The notes under the pieces: model-generated
The model's input: only the letters and a program-made list of their open reading frames with translations
What the model was told of the DNA's origin: nothing
Database searches by the model: none
DNA from: an uncultured Clostridia bacterium
GTDB taxonomy: Bacteria; Bacillota; Clostridia; Christensenellales; Borkfalkiaceae
NCBI GenBank assembly: GCA_947631925.1
Contig: CANRNE010000018.1
Span: forward strand, 1 to 43,019
Direction of reading: 5' to 3'
Length of the DNA stretch: 43,019 nt
Shown here: piece by piece, positions 25,005 to 32,147 of the stretch
Layout of the letters: each line of letters starts with the position of its first letter
Position numbering within the stretch: position 1 is the first letter of the stretch
Translations under genes and position numbers: made by a program

Positions 25005-25020
25005 TGACATAAAAATTCAA

Positions 25021-25890
25021 TTACTTGATGACGCGGCAGCAGGTGCAGGCGAGCGCCCCGGGGCCGATATGGCAGGAGACGGACAGCGAGAGGGGGTCGA
25101 CAAAGACGACGGGCAGTCCGAACAGCGCCTCGAGCTCACTCTTGAAGTTGAGCGCTTCCTCATAGTTGTCGGTATGCGCCACCTGCAGCACCATCTCGCC
25201 CGCCTCGCGGTATGCTTTGAACCGCGTCGCAAGGTCGCTTCTTATGGCCTCAATCATCACCGTCTTCGCCTGCCGCATCGTCTGCACTTTGCGGAAGGCA
25301 TCCAGCTTTTCGCCCTGAATTTGCAGCACGGGCTTAATCTTGAAGAGGGTCCCGATGAGCGCCGCGGCAGGGGTGAGCCGCCCGCCCTTTTTGAGGTATT
25401 TGAGCGTCGTCAGCGTGATATAGATACTGCTGTCGAACTTGGTTTCGGTGAGGATTCGCGCGATTTCCGCCGCGGAATTGCCCACTTTCGCAAGCGCCAT
25501 CGCATCGAACACGCTCTGTTTTTGCGTCACCGAGATGCGCTGGTTGTCCACGACGTGCACCCGCCCGCCGTAGTCCTCTGCAAGCCGCTGTGCGGTATGG
25601 CAGGATTCCGAGAGGCCGCTCGACATGGGAATGTGCACAATCTCGGCGTCCTCTTCTTGGAGAAGGGAATCCCACAGTTCGGTGACGGCGGCGACGGAGG
25701 GCTGGGAAGTCGAGACGGACGCGTCCGCCGCAAGATGGCGGTAGAACTCCTCCTGCGTGAGGTTGATGTCCTCGAAATACTCCTTGCCGTCGATGAGGAA
25801 GGGCATGGGGATGACGGAGATTCCCAGCTCTTTCGCCTCGGTCTGCGTGATTCCGCTGTTGGAATCCGTAACGATTTTCACATTTGCCAT
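25021..25890 (-). CDS. DegV family fatty-acid-binding protein
   Basis: A 289-residue DegV protein. Known members (FakB) bind fatty acids and present them to the kinase FakA for entry into phospholipids. Features: V-K-I-V-T-D-S-N-S (4-12) at the N-terminus, S-T-S-Q-P-S (about 61-66), I-P-M-S-S-G-L-S-E-S (the lipid-headgroup region), Y-L-K-K-G-G-R-L and the C-terminal H-I-G-P-G-A-L. Start chosen at the ATG with GGAGAA seven bases upstream; an ATG 24 bases earlier lacks a site. A perfect consensus promoter is present. No FakA is in the window. Confidence 0.92.
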   Translation of the reverse strand: MANVKIVTDSNSGITQTEAKELGISVIPMPFLIDGKEYFEDINLTQEEFYRHLAADASVSTSQPSVAAVTELWDSLLQEEDAEIVHIPMSSGLSESCHTAQRLAEDYGGRVHVVDNQRISVTQKQSVFDAMALAKVGNSAAEIARILTETKFDSSIYITLTTLKYLKKGGRLTPAAALIGTLFKIKPVLQIQGEKLDAFRKVQTMRQAKTVMIEAIRSDLATRFKAYREAGEMVLQVAHTDNYEEALNFKSELEALFGLPVVFVDPLSLSVSCHIGPGALACTCCRVIK

Positions 25891-25929
25891 ATGCGTTCTC
25901 CAAAATTCATTCATTTTGTCAACGAATTG

Positions 25930-25958
25930 ATTATACAGTATCTTGACTCGATTGTCAA
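25930..25958 (-). promoter_or_regulatory. Consensus sigma-A promoter of the DegV gene
   Basis: Minus strand: TTGACA (25953-25958), 17 bases, TATAAT (25930-25935). The spacer region carries a CTTGAC/GTCAAG inverted repeat and two copies of TGATTATAC, possible operator half-sites. Confidence 0.92.
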
Positions 25959-26001
25959 GTGATTATACCATTTTGCCGAAAAAAATAAAATGTGTGAAAG
26001 A

Positions 26002-26031
26002 TTGACAATGCGGAATCCGAAGTTGTATAAT
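26002..26031 (+). promoter_or_regulatory. Consensus sigma-A promoter of nfnAB
   Basis: TTGACA (26002-26007), 18 bases, TATAAT (26026-26031), back to back with the DegV promoter. Confidence 0.9.
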
Positions 26032-26060
26032 ATTGACAGAATGTAACGGGAGGAAGCGCC

Positions 26061-26897
26061 ATGTTTGAGATTTTCCGCAAAGAACGGCTCGCAGAGGGCG
26101 TCTGTCGGATGGAGGTGCATGCGCCCCTTGCCGCCCGCCATGCAAGGGCGGGACAGTTTGTCATTCTGCGCGTGGAGGAGGGGGGAGAGCGCATTCCGCT
26201 CACAATCTCCGCGGCAGACAGGGCGCGGGGAACCATTTCCCTCGTCTTTCAGACGGTGGGGGCTACCACTTCTTCCCTTGCGAGAAAGGCGTGCGGGGAC
26301 AAGCTGAAAGGCGTCGTCGGCCCCTTGGGCGTCCCCACGGACATCCGAGGCGTGCACCGCGCCATCGTGGCAGGGGGCGGCGTCGGCTGTGCCATCGCGC
26401 TTCCCGTCGCCCGCGAGCTGCATGAAGCGGGCGCGGAGGTCGTCTCCGTCATCGGCTTTCGCGAGAAGTCCCTCGTCATCCTCGAGGAGGATTTTGCCGC
26501 CTGTTCGGACCGCGTCATCGTCACCACGGACGACGGAAGCTATGGGGAATGCGGCAACGTCACGGCGCCCCTTTCCCGCCTTTTGAGAGAGGATTTTGAC
26601 GCGGTGTATGTCATCGGTCCGCTCCCCATGATGAAGGCGGTCGCCGAGGCGACGCGGCCGTACGGCGTGAAGACAATTGCGAGCATGAATCCCATCATGA
26701 TAGACGGAACGGGCATGTGCGGTTGCTGCCGTGTGCGCGTGGGCGGGGAGGTGAAATTCGCCTGCGTGGACGGCCCCGACTTCGACGCGCACCTCGTCGA
26801 TTTCGACGAAATCATGCAGAGAAACCGCACATATTCCGATTTTGAAGCGCGCGAACGGGAGAAAGATTGCAGACTTCTGAGAGGGGGAAATTTGTGA
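26061..26897 (+). CDS. nfnA: NADH-dependent ferredoxin:NADP+ oxidoreductase, small subunit
   Basis: A 278-residue flavoprotein of the ferredoxin-reductase/PyrK type. With NfnB it forms the electron-bifurcating transhydrogenase coupling NADH, NADPH and reduced ferredoxin in anaerobes. FAD region R-I-P-L-T-I-S (44-50), NAD region V-A-G-G-G-V-G-C-A (103-111), and the [2Fe-2S] ligands in M-I-D-G-T-G-M-C220-G-C-C223 and C235-V-D-G-P. D-G-T-G-M-C-G followed by C-V-D-G-P-D-F-D is characteristic. The alternative, a dihydroorotate dehydrogenase or sulfide dehydrogenase subunit, is less likely given the partner gene. ATG after GGGAGGAAGCGCC; TGATG overlap with nfnB. Confidence 0.9.
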   Translation: MFEIFRKERLAEGVCRMEVHAPLAARHARAGQFVILRVEEGGERIPLTISAADRARGTISLVFQTVGATTSSLARKACGDKLKGVVGPLGVPTDIRGVHRAIVAGGGVGCAIALPVARELHEAGAEVVSVIGFREKSLVILEEDFAACSDRVIVTTDDGSYGECGNVTAPLSRLLREDFDAVYVIGPLPMMKAVAEATRPYGVKTIASMNPIMIDGTGMCGCCRVRVGGEVKFACVDGPDFDAHLVDFDEIMQRNRTYSDFEAREREKDCRLLRGGNL

Positions 26898-28264
26898 TGC
26901 CGAATTTCAATTTGAGCAAAAAGAGGCATACCATGTCCGAGGTTGACCCCTCAGAAAGGATATTGAACTTCGACGAAGCCGCCCTCGGATACACCGAGGA
27001 TGAGGCGGCGAGCGAGGCGCAGCGGTGCATCGCCTGCAAGAACGCGCCCTGCGTTTCGGGCTGTCCCGTCGGCGTCGACATTCCCGCCTTTTTGCGCCTT
27101 CTCTCCGAGCGGAAATTCGAGGAGGCGTACGCCGTCATCACCGAAACTTCCTGCCTTCCCGCCGTCTGCGGCAGGGTTTGCCCGCAGGAGACGCAGTGCG
27201 AGGGGAGCTGTACACGGGGGAGAAACGGCGACCCCGTCGCCATCGGCGGCCTCGAGCGATTCCTCGCCGACCGCTTTCGGGATGCCCCCCTGCCCTCTGA
27301 AATTCTTCCCGCGAAGAACAGGCGCGTCGCCGTCGTCGGGTCGGGTCCCGCGGGGCTCGCCTGCGCGGGCGAACTCGTCCGCCGCGGCTACCCCGTCACC
27401 GTGTTCGAGGCGCTCCACGAGGCGGGCGGGGTGCTCGCCTACGGCATTCCCGCCTTCCGTCTCCCCAAGGACATTGTCCGCCGCGAGGTGGAAAAACTGC
27501 GCGCCCTCGGGGTGGAATTTGTCTGTGACGCCGTCATCGGCAAGAGCCTGCACCTTTTTGAACTCCTCGGCGAAGAGGGCTTCGACGCCGTCTTCCTCGG
27601 CACGGGTGCGGGACTTCCCCGCTTCTTGGGAATTGCGGGCGAGGGCGCGGCAGGGGTCTTCTCGGCCAACGAATATCTCACCCGAATCAATCTCATGCGG
27701 GCATACGAAGAGGGGGCGAAGACGCCCATCTACCGCGCAAGACACGCCGTCGTCGTGGGCGGGGGAAACGTCGCGATGGACGCTGCGCGCTGTGCAAGGC
27801 GGCTGGGCGCAGAAGTGACCGTCGTCTACCGCCGTTCGGAGGAAGAGCTCCCCGCGCGTCGGGAGGAGGTCATCCGCGCCAAGGAGGAGGGCATCGCTTT
27901 CCGCTTTTTGGCGTCTCCCGTCGAAATTTTATCGGAGAATGGGCGCGTCTCGAAGATTTGCTGTGAAGAGATGGCGCTCGGGGAAGCCGAGGGCGGGCGG
28001 CGCGTCCCCGTCGGCACGGGGAAACTGTTCTCTATCGGGACGGACTGCGTCATTCTCGCGCTCGGAACCTCCCCCAACCTTCTCGCCGCAGACGGGTTGA
28101 AGCGGGGAACACACGGCATACTGGTAGACGCGGACGGGCGCACCTCGATGCAGGGCGTCTTTGCGGGCGGGGACGCCGTCACGGGCTCGGCTACCGTCAT
28201 TCTCGCCATGGGCGCGGGCAAACGGGCCGCCGCTGCCATCGACGAATATCTCTCGGCTCTTTGA
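26897..28264 (+). CDS. nfnB: NADH-dependent ferredoxin:NADP+ oxidoreductase, large subunit
   Basis: A 455-residue homologue of the glutamate synthase small subunit. N-terminal cysteine clusters for two [4Fe-4S] centres (R-C-I-A-C-K-N-A-P-C-V-S-G-C-P-V and C-G-R-V-C-P-Q-E-T-Q-C-E-G-S-C), FAD loop V-G-S-G-P-A-G-L-A-C-A, and NADPH loop V-V-G-G-G-N-V-A-M-D-A-A-R, with a closing F-A-G-G-D-A-V-T-G-S-A-T-V-I-L-A-M-G-A-G. No gltB is nearby and nfnA is fused by overlap, so Nfn is favoured over glutamate synthase. Start ATG overlaps the nfnA stop. Confidence 0.9.
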   Translation: MPNFNLSKKRHTMSEVDPSERILNFDEAALGYTEDEAASEAQRCIACKNAPCVSGCPVGVDIPAFLRLLSERKFEEAYAVITETSCLPAVCGRVCPQETQCEGSCTRGRNGDPVAIGGLERFLADRFRDAPLPSEILPAKNRRVAVVGSGPAGLACAGELVRRGYPVTVFEALHEAGGVLAYGIPAFRLPKDIVRREVEKLRALGVEFVCDAVIGKSLHLFELLGEEGFDAVFLGTGAGLPRFLGIAGEGAAGVFSANEYLTRINLMRAYEEGAKTPIYRARHAVVVGGGNVAMDAARCARRLGAEVTVVYRRSEEELPARREEVIRAKEEGIAFRFLASPVEILSENGRVSKICCEEMALGEAEGGRRVPVGTGKLFSIGTDCVILALGTSPNLLAADGLKRGTHGILVDADGRTSMQGVFAGGDAVTGSATVILAMGAGKRAAAAIDEYLSAL

Positions 28265-28305
28265 TTTTCTGTCTATTTTTTGCGGAAAATGCGTATAGAT
28301 AGGAC

Positions 28306-29013
28306 ATGAACTTCTTTTTCCGCCACCGCACGGCGCTGGGGCTTATCTCTCTCGCGCTCGCCGCGGCCGCAACCTTTTGTTTTTGCCTCTGCTCCCTGCC
28401 GCAGGCCGCCGCAAAATCCTTTCAGCTCACAATCGTCATCGACGCGGGTCACGGCGGCGTGGACGGCGGCGTTACGGGAACGGTCACGGGAGAAAAGGAG
28501 AGCGACATCAACCTCGCCGTCTCGAGGATGCTCCGCACGAAATTCGAGGAGGCGGGCTTTTGCGTCGTCGAGACGCGTCCCACCCAATCCGGCCTCTACG
28601 GGCTCGCCACGGCGGGATTCAAGAAGCGGGACATGAACCGCCGCGCCGAAATCATCAAGAAGAGCGCTCCCTGCGCCGTTATCTCCGTGCATCAGAACTT
28701 CTTCTCCCGCACCGACAGGCGGGGCGCGCAGGTCTTCTACCGCGCCGGCTTCGAGCCGTCGAGACTGCTCGCGGGGCGCATTCAGAGCTGCCTCAACGGG
28801 ATGCCCGAATGCGTGAAGAAGGGACAAATTCTCGCGGGGGATTACTTCATCCTCAACTGCTCGGACATTCCCTCCGTTATCGTCGAATGCGGATTTTTGT
28901 CCAATCCCGCAGATGAGGCGCTCCTCGTCACGGATGCCTACCGCGAAAAACTCGCCGCCGCCATCGCAGAGGGGGTAATCTCCTTCCTCGCCGCCGACGC
29001 GGGAACGGAATAG
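28306..29013 (+). CDS. cwlD: N-acetylmuramoyl-L-alanine amidase, CwlD-like
   Basis: A 235-residue amidase_3 protein with an N-terminal membrane anchor or signal (7-30) and the zinc site: D-A-G-H47-G-G, E in G-E-K-E-S-D-I-N-L, H in I-S-V-H-Q-N-F-F, and the catalytic glutamate in I-V-E-C-G-F-L-S-N. Size and the S-V-H-Q-N pattern fit CwlD, which with PdaA makes muramic-delta-lactam in spore cortex. Only a weak TAGGAC precedes the ATG, and a TATAGAT box ends five bases before it. It starts 41 bases after nfnB and is followed by a terminator. Confidence 0.88.
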   Translation: MNFFFRHRTALGLISLALAAAATFCFCLCSLPQAAAKSFQLTIVIDAGHGGVDGGVTGTVTGEKESDINLAVSRMLRTKFEEAGFCVVETRPTQSGLYGLATAGFKKRDMNRRAEIIKKSAPCAVISVHQNFFSRTDRRGAQVFYRAGFEPSRLLAGRIQSCLNGMPECVKKGQILAGDYFILNCSDIPSVIVECGFLSNPADEALLVTDAYREKLAAAIAEGVISFLAADAGTE

Positions 29014-29034
29014 GGCAAAGACCGGGAATAAATT

Positions 29035-29059
29035 GCAAAACGCGGGCACACCGCGTTTT
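29035..29059 (+). terminator. Intrinsic terminator after cwlD
   Basis: Stem AAAACGCGG/CCGCGTTTT, GCACA loop, T run into the next promoter region. Confidence 0.88.
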
Positions 29060-29065
29060 TTGCTG

Positions 29066-29094
29066 TTGACTTTTTTGTTCCGATATGCTATAAT
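29066..29094 (+). promoter_or_regulatory. Sigma-A promoter of the thioesterase, leaderless geometry
   Basis: TTGACT (29066-29071), 17 bases, TATAAT (29089-29094). The ATG begins ten bases after the -10 box, so the 5' leader should be about 0-4 bases. Confidence 0.9.
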
Positions 29095-29103
29095 CGCTGA
29101 GAT

Positions 29104-29844
29104 ATGCAAGTGTACAGAAATATTAAAACGTATCCGCTCAGATACGCCGATTTCGATTTCAAGGACGATTTTCGCCTCTCCTCCCTCCTCGCCCTCACGC
29201 AGGAATCCGCCTGTGCGAGCGCGGACGAGCTGGGATTCGGCTATTCCGTCCTCAAGCCCAAGCGGCTCGGCTTCCTCGTCACGCAGACGTATGCAAAACT
29301 TCTGCGCCCCGTCTCGTTGGGCTCCACCCTCACCGTGGAGACTTGGCCGCTCCCGCCCCGCCATGTCATCTTCGAGCGCGACTACCGCGTGGACGATGAG
29401 AAGGGCCCCGTCGCCCTGCTCGCCTCCCGCTGGTGCCTCGCCTCCCTCGACACCTTCTCGCTCTGCCTGCCCGAGGCATTGGGAGATGCGCATGCCAACT
29501 GCCCGTACCGCGACGAGCACGCGGTGGAAGTCCCCGCGGGGAAGATTCCCCGTCTCGAGGAACATGCACCCCTCATTCGCACCGCAACCGTCGAACTCAG
29601 CCGCACCGACCACTATCTGCATGCCAACAACGCCGAGTACGCCGACTTCTTCCTCGACTGCTTCACGCAGGAAGAGCTCGAAAAGATGCAAATCTCCGCC
29701 TTCCGCATCGCCTACATCAGGCAGATGAAGACGGGCGAGCAGGTCTCCTACTTCCGCGTGGACGGAGACGGCGAGAGCACCCTCGAAGCAAGGACGAAGG
29801 AGGGCGTCGCCGCGCGGATGCAACTCTTCTTTTCAAAAAGATAG
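29104..29844 (+). CDS. Acyl-ACP thioesterase (FatA/FatB type)
   Basis: A 246-residue protein of the acyl-ACP thioesterase family (double hotdog). It releases free fatty acids from acyl carrier protein. N-terminal half: Y-P-L-R-Y-A-D-F-D-F-K-D-D-F-R-L-S-S-L-L, Q-E-S-A, G-F-L-V-T-Q-T; second half begins near V-E-L-S-R-T-D-H-Y-L-H-A-N-N-A-E-Y-A-D-F, which holds the N/H-type catalytic residues of the family. Length normal for bacterial members. No SD; the promoter geometry points to a leaderless mRNA. A cysteine desulfurase follows after 14 bases. Confidence 0.88.
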   Translation: MQVYRNIKTYPLRYADFDFKDDFRLSSLLALTQESACASADELGFGYSVLKPKRLGFLVTQTYAKLLRPVSLGSTLTVETWPLPPRHVIFERDYRVDDEKGPVALLASRWCLASLDTFSLCLPEALGDAHANCPYRDEHAVEVPAGKIPRLEEHAPLIRTATVELSRTDHYLHANNAEYADFFLDCFTQEELEKMQISAFRIAYIRQMKTGEQVSYFRVDGDGESTLEARTKEGVAARMQLFFSKR

Positions 29845-29858
29845 CCTTGGAGAACGCG

Positions 29859-30980
29859 ATGATTTATCTTGACAATGCGGCGACGACGAAGCCGAACAAT
29901 CGGGCGCTCTCGGCGGCGATTGCCTATGCGGCGGAGTACTTTTACAATCCCTCCACCCGCTATGCGGGTGGCTTTGAGGTCTCGGCGGCCATCGAGCGCG
30001 CGCGGGAGTACTTGCTCTCTTCGGTTGCGGGGGAAAAATACGCCCTCACCTTCACCTCGGGCGGCACGGAGAGCGACAACCTCGCCATTCTCTCCGCGGC
30101 AAGGCGGGGGAATGCCGTCACGACGATGGGGGAACACGCCGCCGTCGAACGGTGCTTTTCGGAGCTGAAACAGCGCGGCGTCGAGCCCCGCTTTGCGCCC
30201 CTTCTTCCCGACGGTCGGGTGGACGGGGCCGCCCTTCTTGCCCTCATGGACGAGAAGACCTCCCTCGTCTCCGTCTGCCATGTGGGGAGCGAGACGGGCG
30301 CCGTCAACGACATCGCGGCAATCTCCAAGGCCGTCAAACAAAAAAATCCCCGTTGCGTCTTCATGAGCGACGGCGTGCAGGCCTTCGGCAAACTTCCCTT
30401 CCGCCTTCCCGACACCGTCGACTTATACACCGTGAGCGCGCATAAAATCGGGGGATTGAAGGGAACGGGCGCCCTCTTCCGCAAAAAATCGCTCGCTCTC
30501 GGCGCACAGATTTTCGGCGGCGGACAGGAGGGAGGCCTTCGCAGCGGCACCGAGAACGTCCTCGGCATTCTCGCCTTCTATGAGGCGGCAAAGGACGTCT
30601 TCCCCACGTTGGAAACCGACGCGGCGCGCGTTAAATCCCTCCGCGAACAGCTCATTTCCGCCCTCGACGGGGAATTTTATACCCGCCTCTCCGCAGAAAG
30701 CGGCACGCCGTACGTGCTCACCGTCGCGGCGCGGGGCATGCGGGGCGAAGTGCTCATGCGCATGCTCTGGGACCGCGGCGTCGTCGTGGGAACGGGCAGT
30801 GCCTGCTCCTCCAAACACCCGAGGAGCCGTGCGCTCGCGGCCTGCGGCATCGGGGAAGACCTCTTGGACGGCGTGCTCCGCCTGAGTTTTTCCCGCGAGA
30901 CGACAGACGAAGAAGTTTTGATTGCCGCGCGGGAGATGAACGGCTGCGCAAGGGAATTTTCACAGGCAACGGCCCGCTGA
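29859..30980 (+). CDS. Cysteine desulfurase (NifS/IscS-like)
   Basis: A 373-residue PLP enzyme that removes sulfur from cysteine as a persulfide. Y-L-D-N-A-A-T-T at the N-terminus, H93, PLP lysine K196 in S-A-H-K-I-G-G, R-S-G-T-E-N (228-233) and the active cysteine C316 in G-S-A-C-S-S. Directly followed (15 bases) by thiI, so it most likely supplies sulfur for 4-thiouridine in tRNA, as dedicated desulfurases next to thiI do in other Firmicutes. Start after GGAGAACGCG. Confidence 0.93.
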   Translation: MIYLDNAATTKPNNRALSAAIAYAAEYFYNPSTRYAGGFEVSAAIERAREYLLSSVAGEKYALTFTSGGTESDNLAILSAARRGNAVTTMGEHAAVERCFSELKQRGVEPRFAPLLPDGRVDGAALLALMDEKTSLVSVCHVGSETGAVNDIAAISKAVKQKNPRCVFMSDGVQAFGKLPFRLPDTVDLYTVSAHKIGGLKGTGALFRKKSLALGAQIFGGGQEGGLRSGTENVLGILAFYEAAKDVFPTLETDAARVKSLREQLISALDGEFYTRLSAESGTPYVLTVAARGMRGEVLMRMLWDRGVVVGTGSACSSKHPRSRALAACGIGEDLLDGVLRLSFSRETTDEEVLIAAREMNGCAREFSQATAR

Positions 30981-30995
30981 CGGGCAGGAGAACAT

Positions 30996-32147
30996 ATGGA
31001 AAAAGTCATCATCCTCCGCTATGCGGAGATTCACCTGAAGGGAAAGAACCGCGGCTACTTCGAGCGCGCGCTCTCCAACAACCTCGAAAAGAGCCTCAAG
31101 GGCCTCCGCCACGAACTGCACCGCCTGAGCGGCAGATGGCTGATTGCCGCCTTCGACGAGAGCAAGGCGGAGGAAATCTGCGAGCGCATCAAAAAAGTCT
31201 TCGGCGTGCATTCCTATTCGGTGGGACTGCTCACGGACAGCTCCGAAAGAAGCCTCTTCGAAGCCGTCCTTGCCGTCGCCCCCGAGGAGGGAACGTTCAA
31301 GGTGGAGACGCACCGCGCCGACAAAAAATATCCGCTCACTTCGCCCGAAGTGAGCGCCCGTTTAGGCGGCCGCCTGCTCAATGTGCGGCCTCGCCTCAAG
31401 GTGGATGTGCACACCCCGGACAGCATCGTCTACGTCGACATCCGCGAAAACAGCTCCGCCCTCGTCTTCTGCAAATTCGAGCGGGGCGCGGGCGGCATGC
31501 CCGTCACGACCTCGGGGAAGGGGCTCCTGCTCATCTCGGGCGGTATCGATTCCCCCGTCGCGGCACACATGATGGCGAAGAGGGGACTTTCCGTTCAGCT
31601 TCTCCACTTCCACAGCTACCCCTACACCAACGAGGGCGCGAAGGAAAAGGTGGTAAAACTTGCCAAAATCCTCTCGCCGTACACGCAGACGGACCGCCTG
31701 ACCACGGTGAAGGTCACCCACATTCAGGAAGAGATACACAAAAAGTGCGCCGCCGAGCTCAACGTCACCCTCCTTCGCCGCTTCATGTTCCGCATCGCCG
31801 AACGGGTGGCGCTCTTAAACGGCGCGAAGTGCCTCGTGACGGGGGAGAGCCTCGGGCAGGTCGCGAGCCAGACCCTCGAGGGCATCACGTCCTCGAATTC
31901 CGTCGTCAAACTCCCTGTCCTGCGCCCGCTCATCGGCTTTGACAAGGAGGAGATTATCGACCGCGCGAAGGCCATCGGGACGTACGAGACCTCCATCCTT
32001 CCCTACGAGGACTGCTGTACGGTCTTCTTGCCCGAATTCCCCGCCACCCGTCCCAAGATCTCCTTCATCGAGGAAGAGGAGGCAAAGCTCGACGTCGAGG
32101 CGCTCGTCGAAGAGGCCTTGAACAGCGCGGAGACCGTCTTACTCTGA
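30996..32147 (+). CDS. thiI: tRNA 4-thiouridine synthase ThiI
   Basis: A 383-residue ThiI: N-terminal ferredoxin-like and THUMP domains (about 1-165; R-Y-A-E-I-H-L-K-G-K-N-R) followed by a PP-loop domain with S-G-G-I-D-S-P (181-187), G-E-S-L-G-Q-V-A-S-Q-T and C in E-D-C-C-T-V-F. It adenylates U8 of tRNA for thiolation. The rhodanese domain of the enteric enzyme is absent, as usual in Firmicutes, so sulfur comes from the adjacent desulfurase. Ribosome site CAGGAG. Its last nine bases overlap the end of the convergent PBP gene, with no terminator between. Confidence 0.95.
   Translation: MEKVIILRYAEIHLKGKNRGYFERALSNNLEKSLKGLRHELHRLSGRWLIAAFDESKAEEICERIKKVFGVHSYSVGLLTDSSERSLFEAVLAVAPEEGTFKVETHRADKKYPLTSPEVSARLGGRLLNVRPRLKVDVHTPDSIVYVDIRENSSALVFCKFERGAGGMPVTTSGKGLLLISGGIDSPVAAHMMAKRGLSVQLLHFHSYPYTNEGAKEKVVKLAKILSPYTQTDRLTTVKVTHIQEEIHKKCAAELNVTLLRRFMFRIAERVALLNGAKCLVTGESLGQVASQTLEGITSSNSVVKLPVLRPLIGFDKEEIIDRAKAIGTYETSILPYEDCCTVFLPEFPATRPKISFIEEEEAKLDVEALVEEALNSAETVLL

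Noticed and set aside
26061-28264. Glutamate synthase small subunit or dihydroorotate dehydrogenase subunits
   Set aside because: No large GltB or PyrD gene nearby; the overlapping pair with these cysteine motifs is the NfnAB arrangement.
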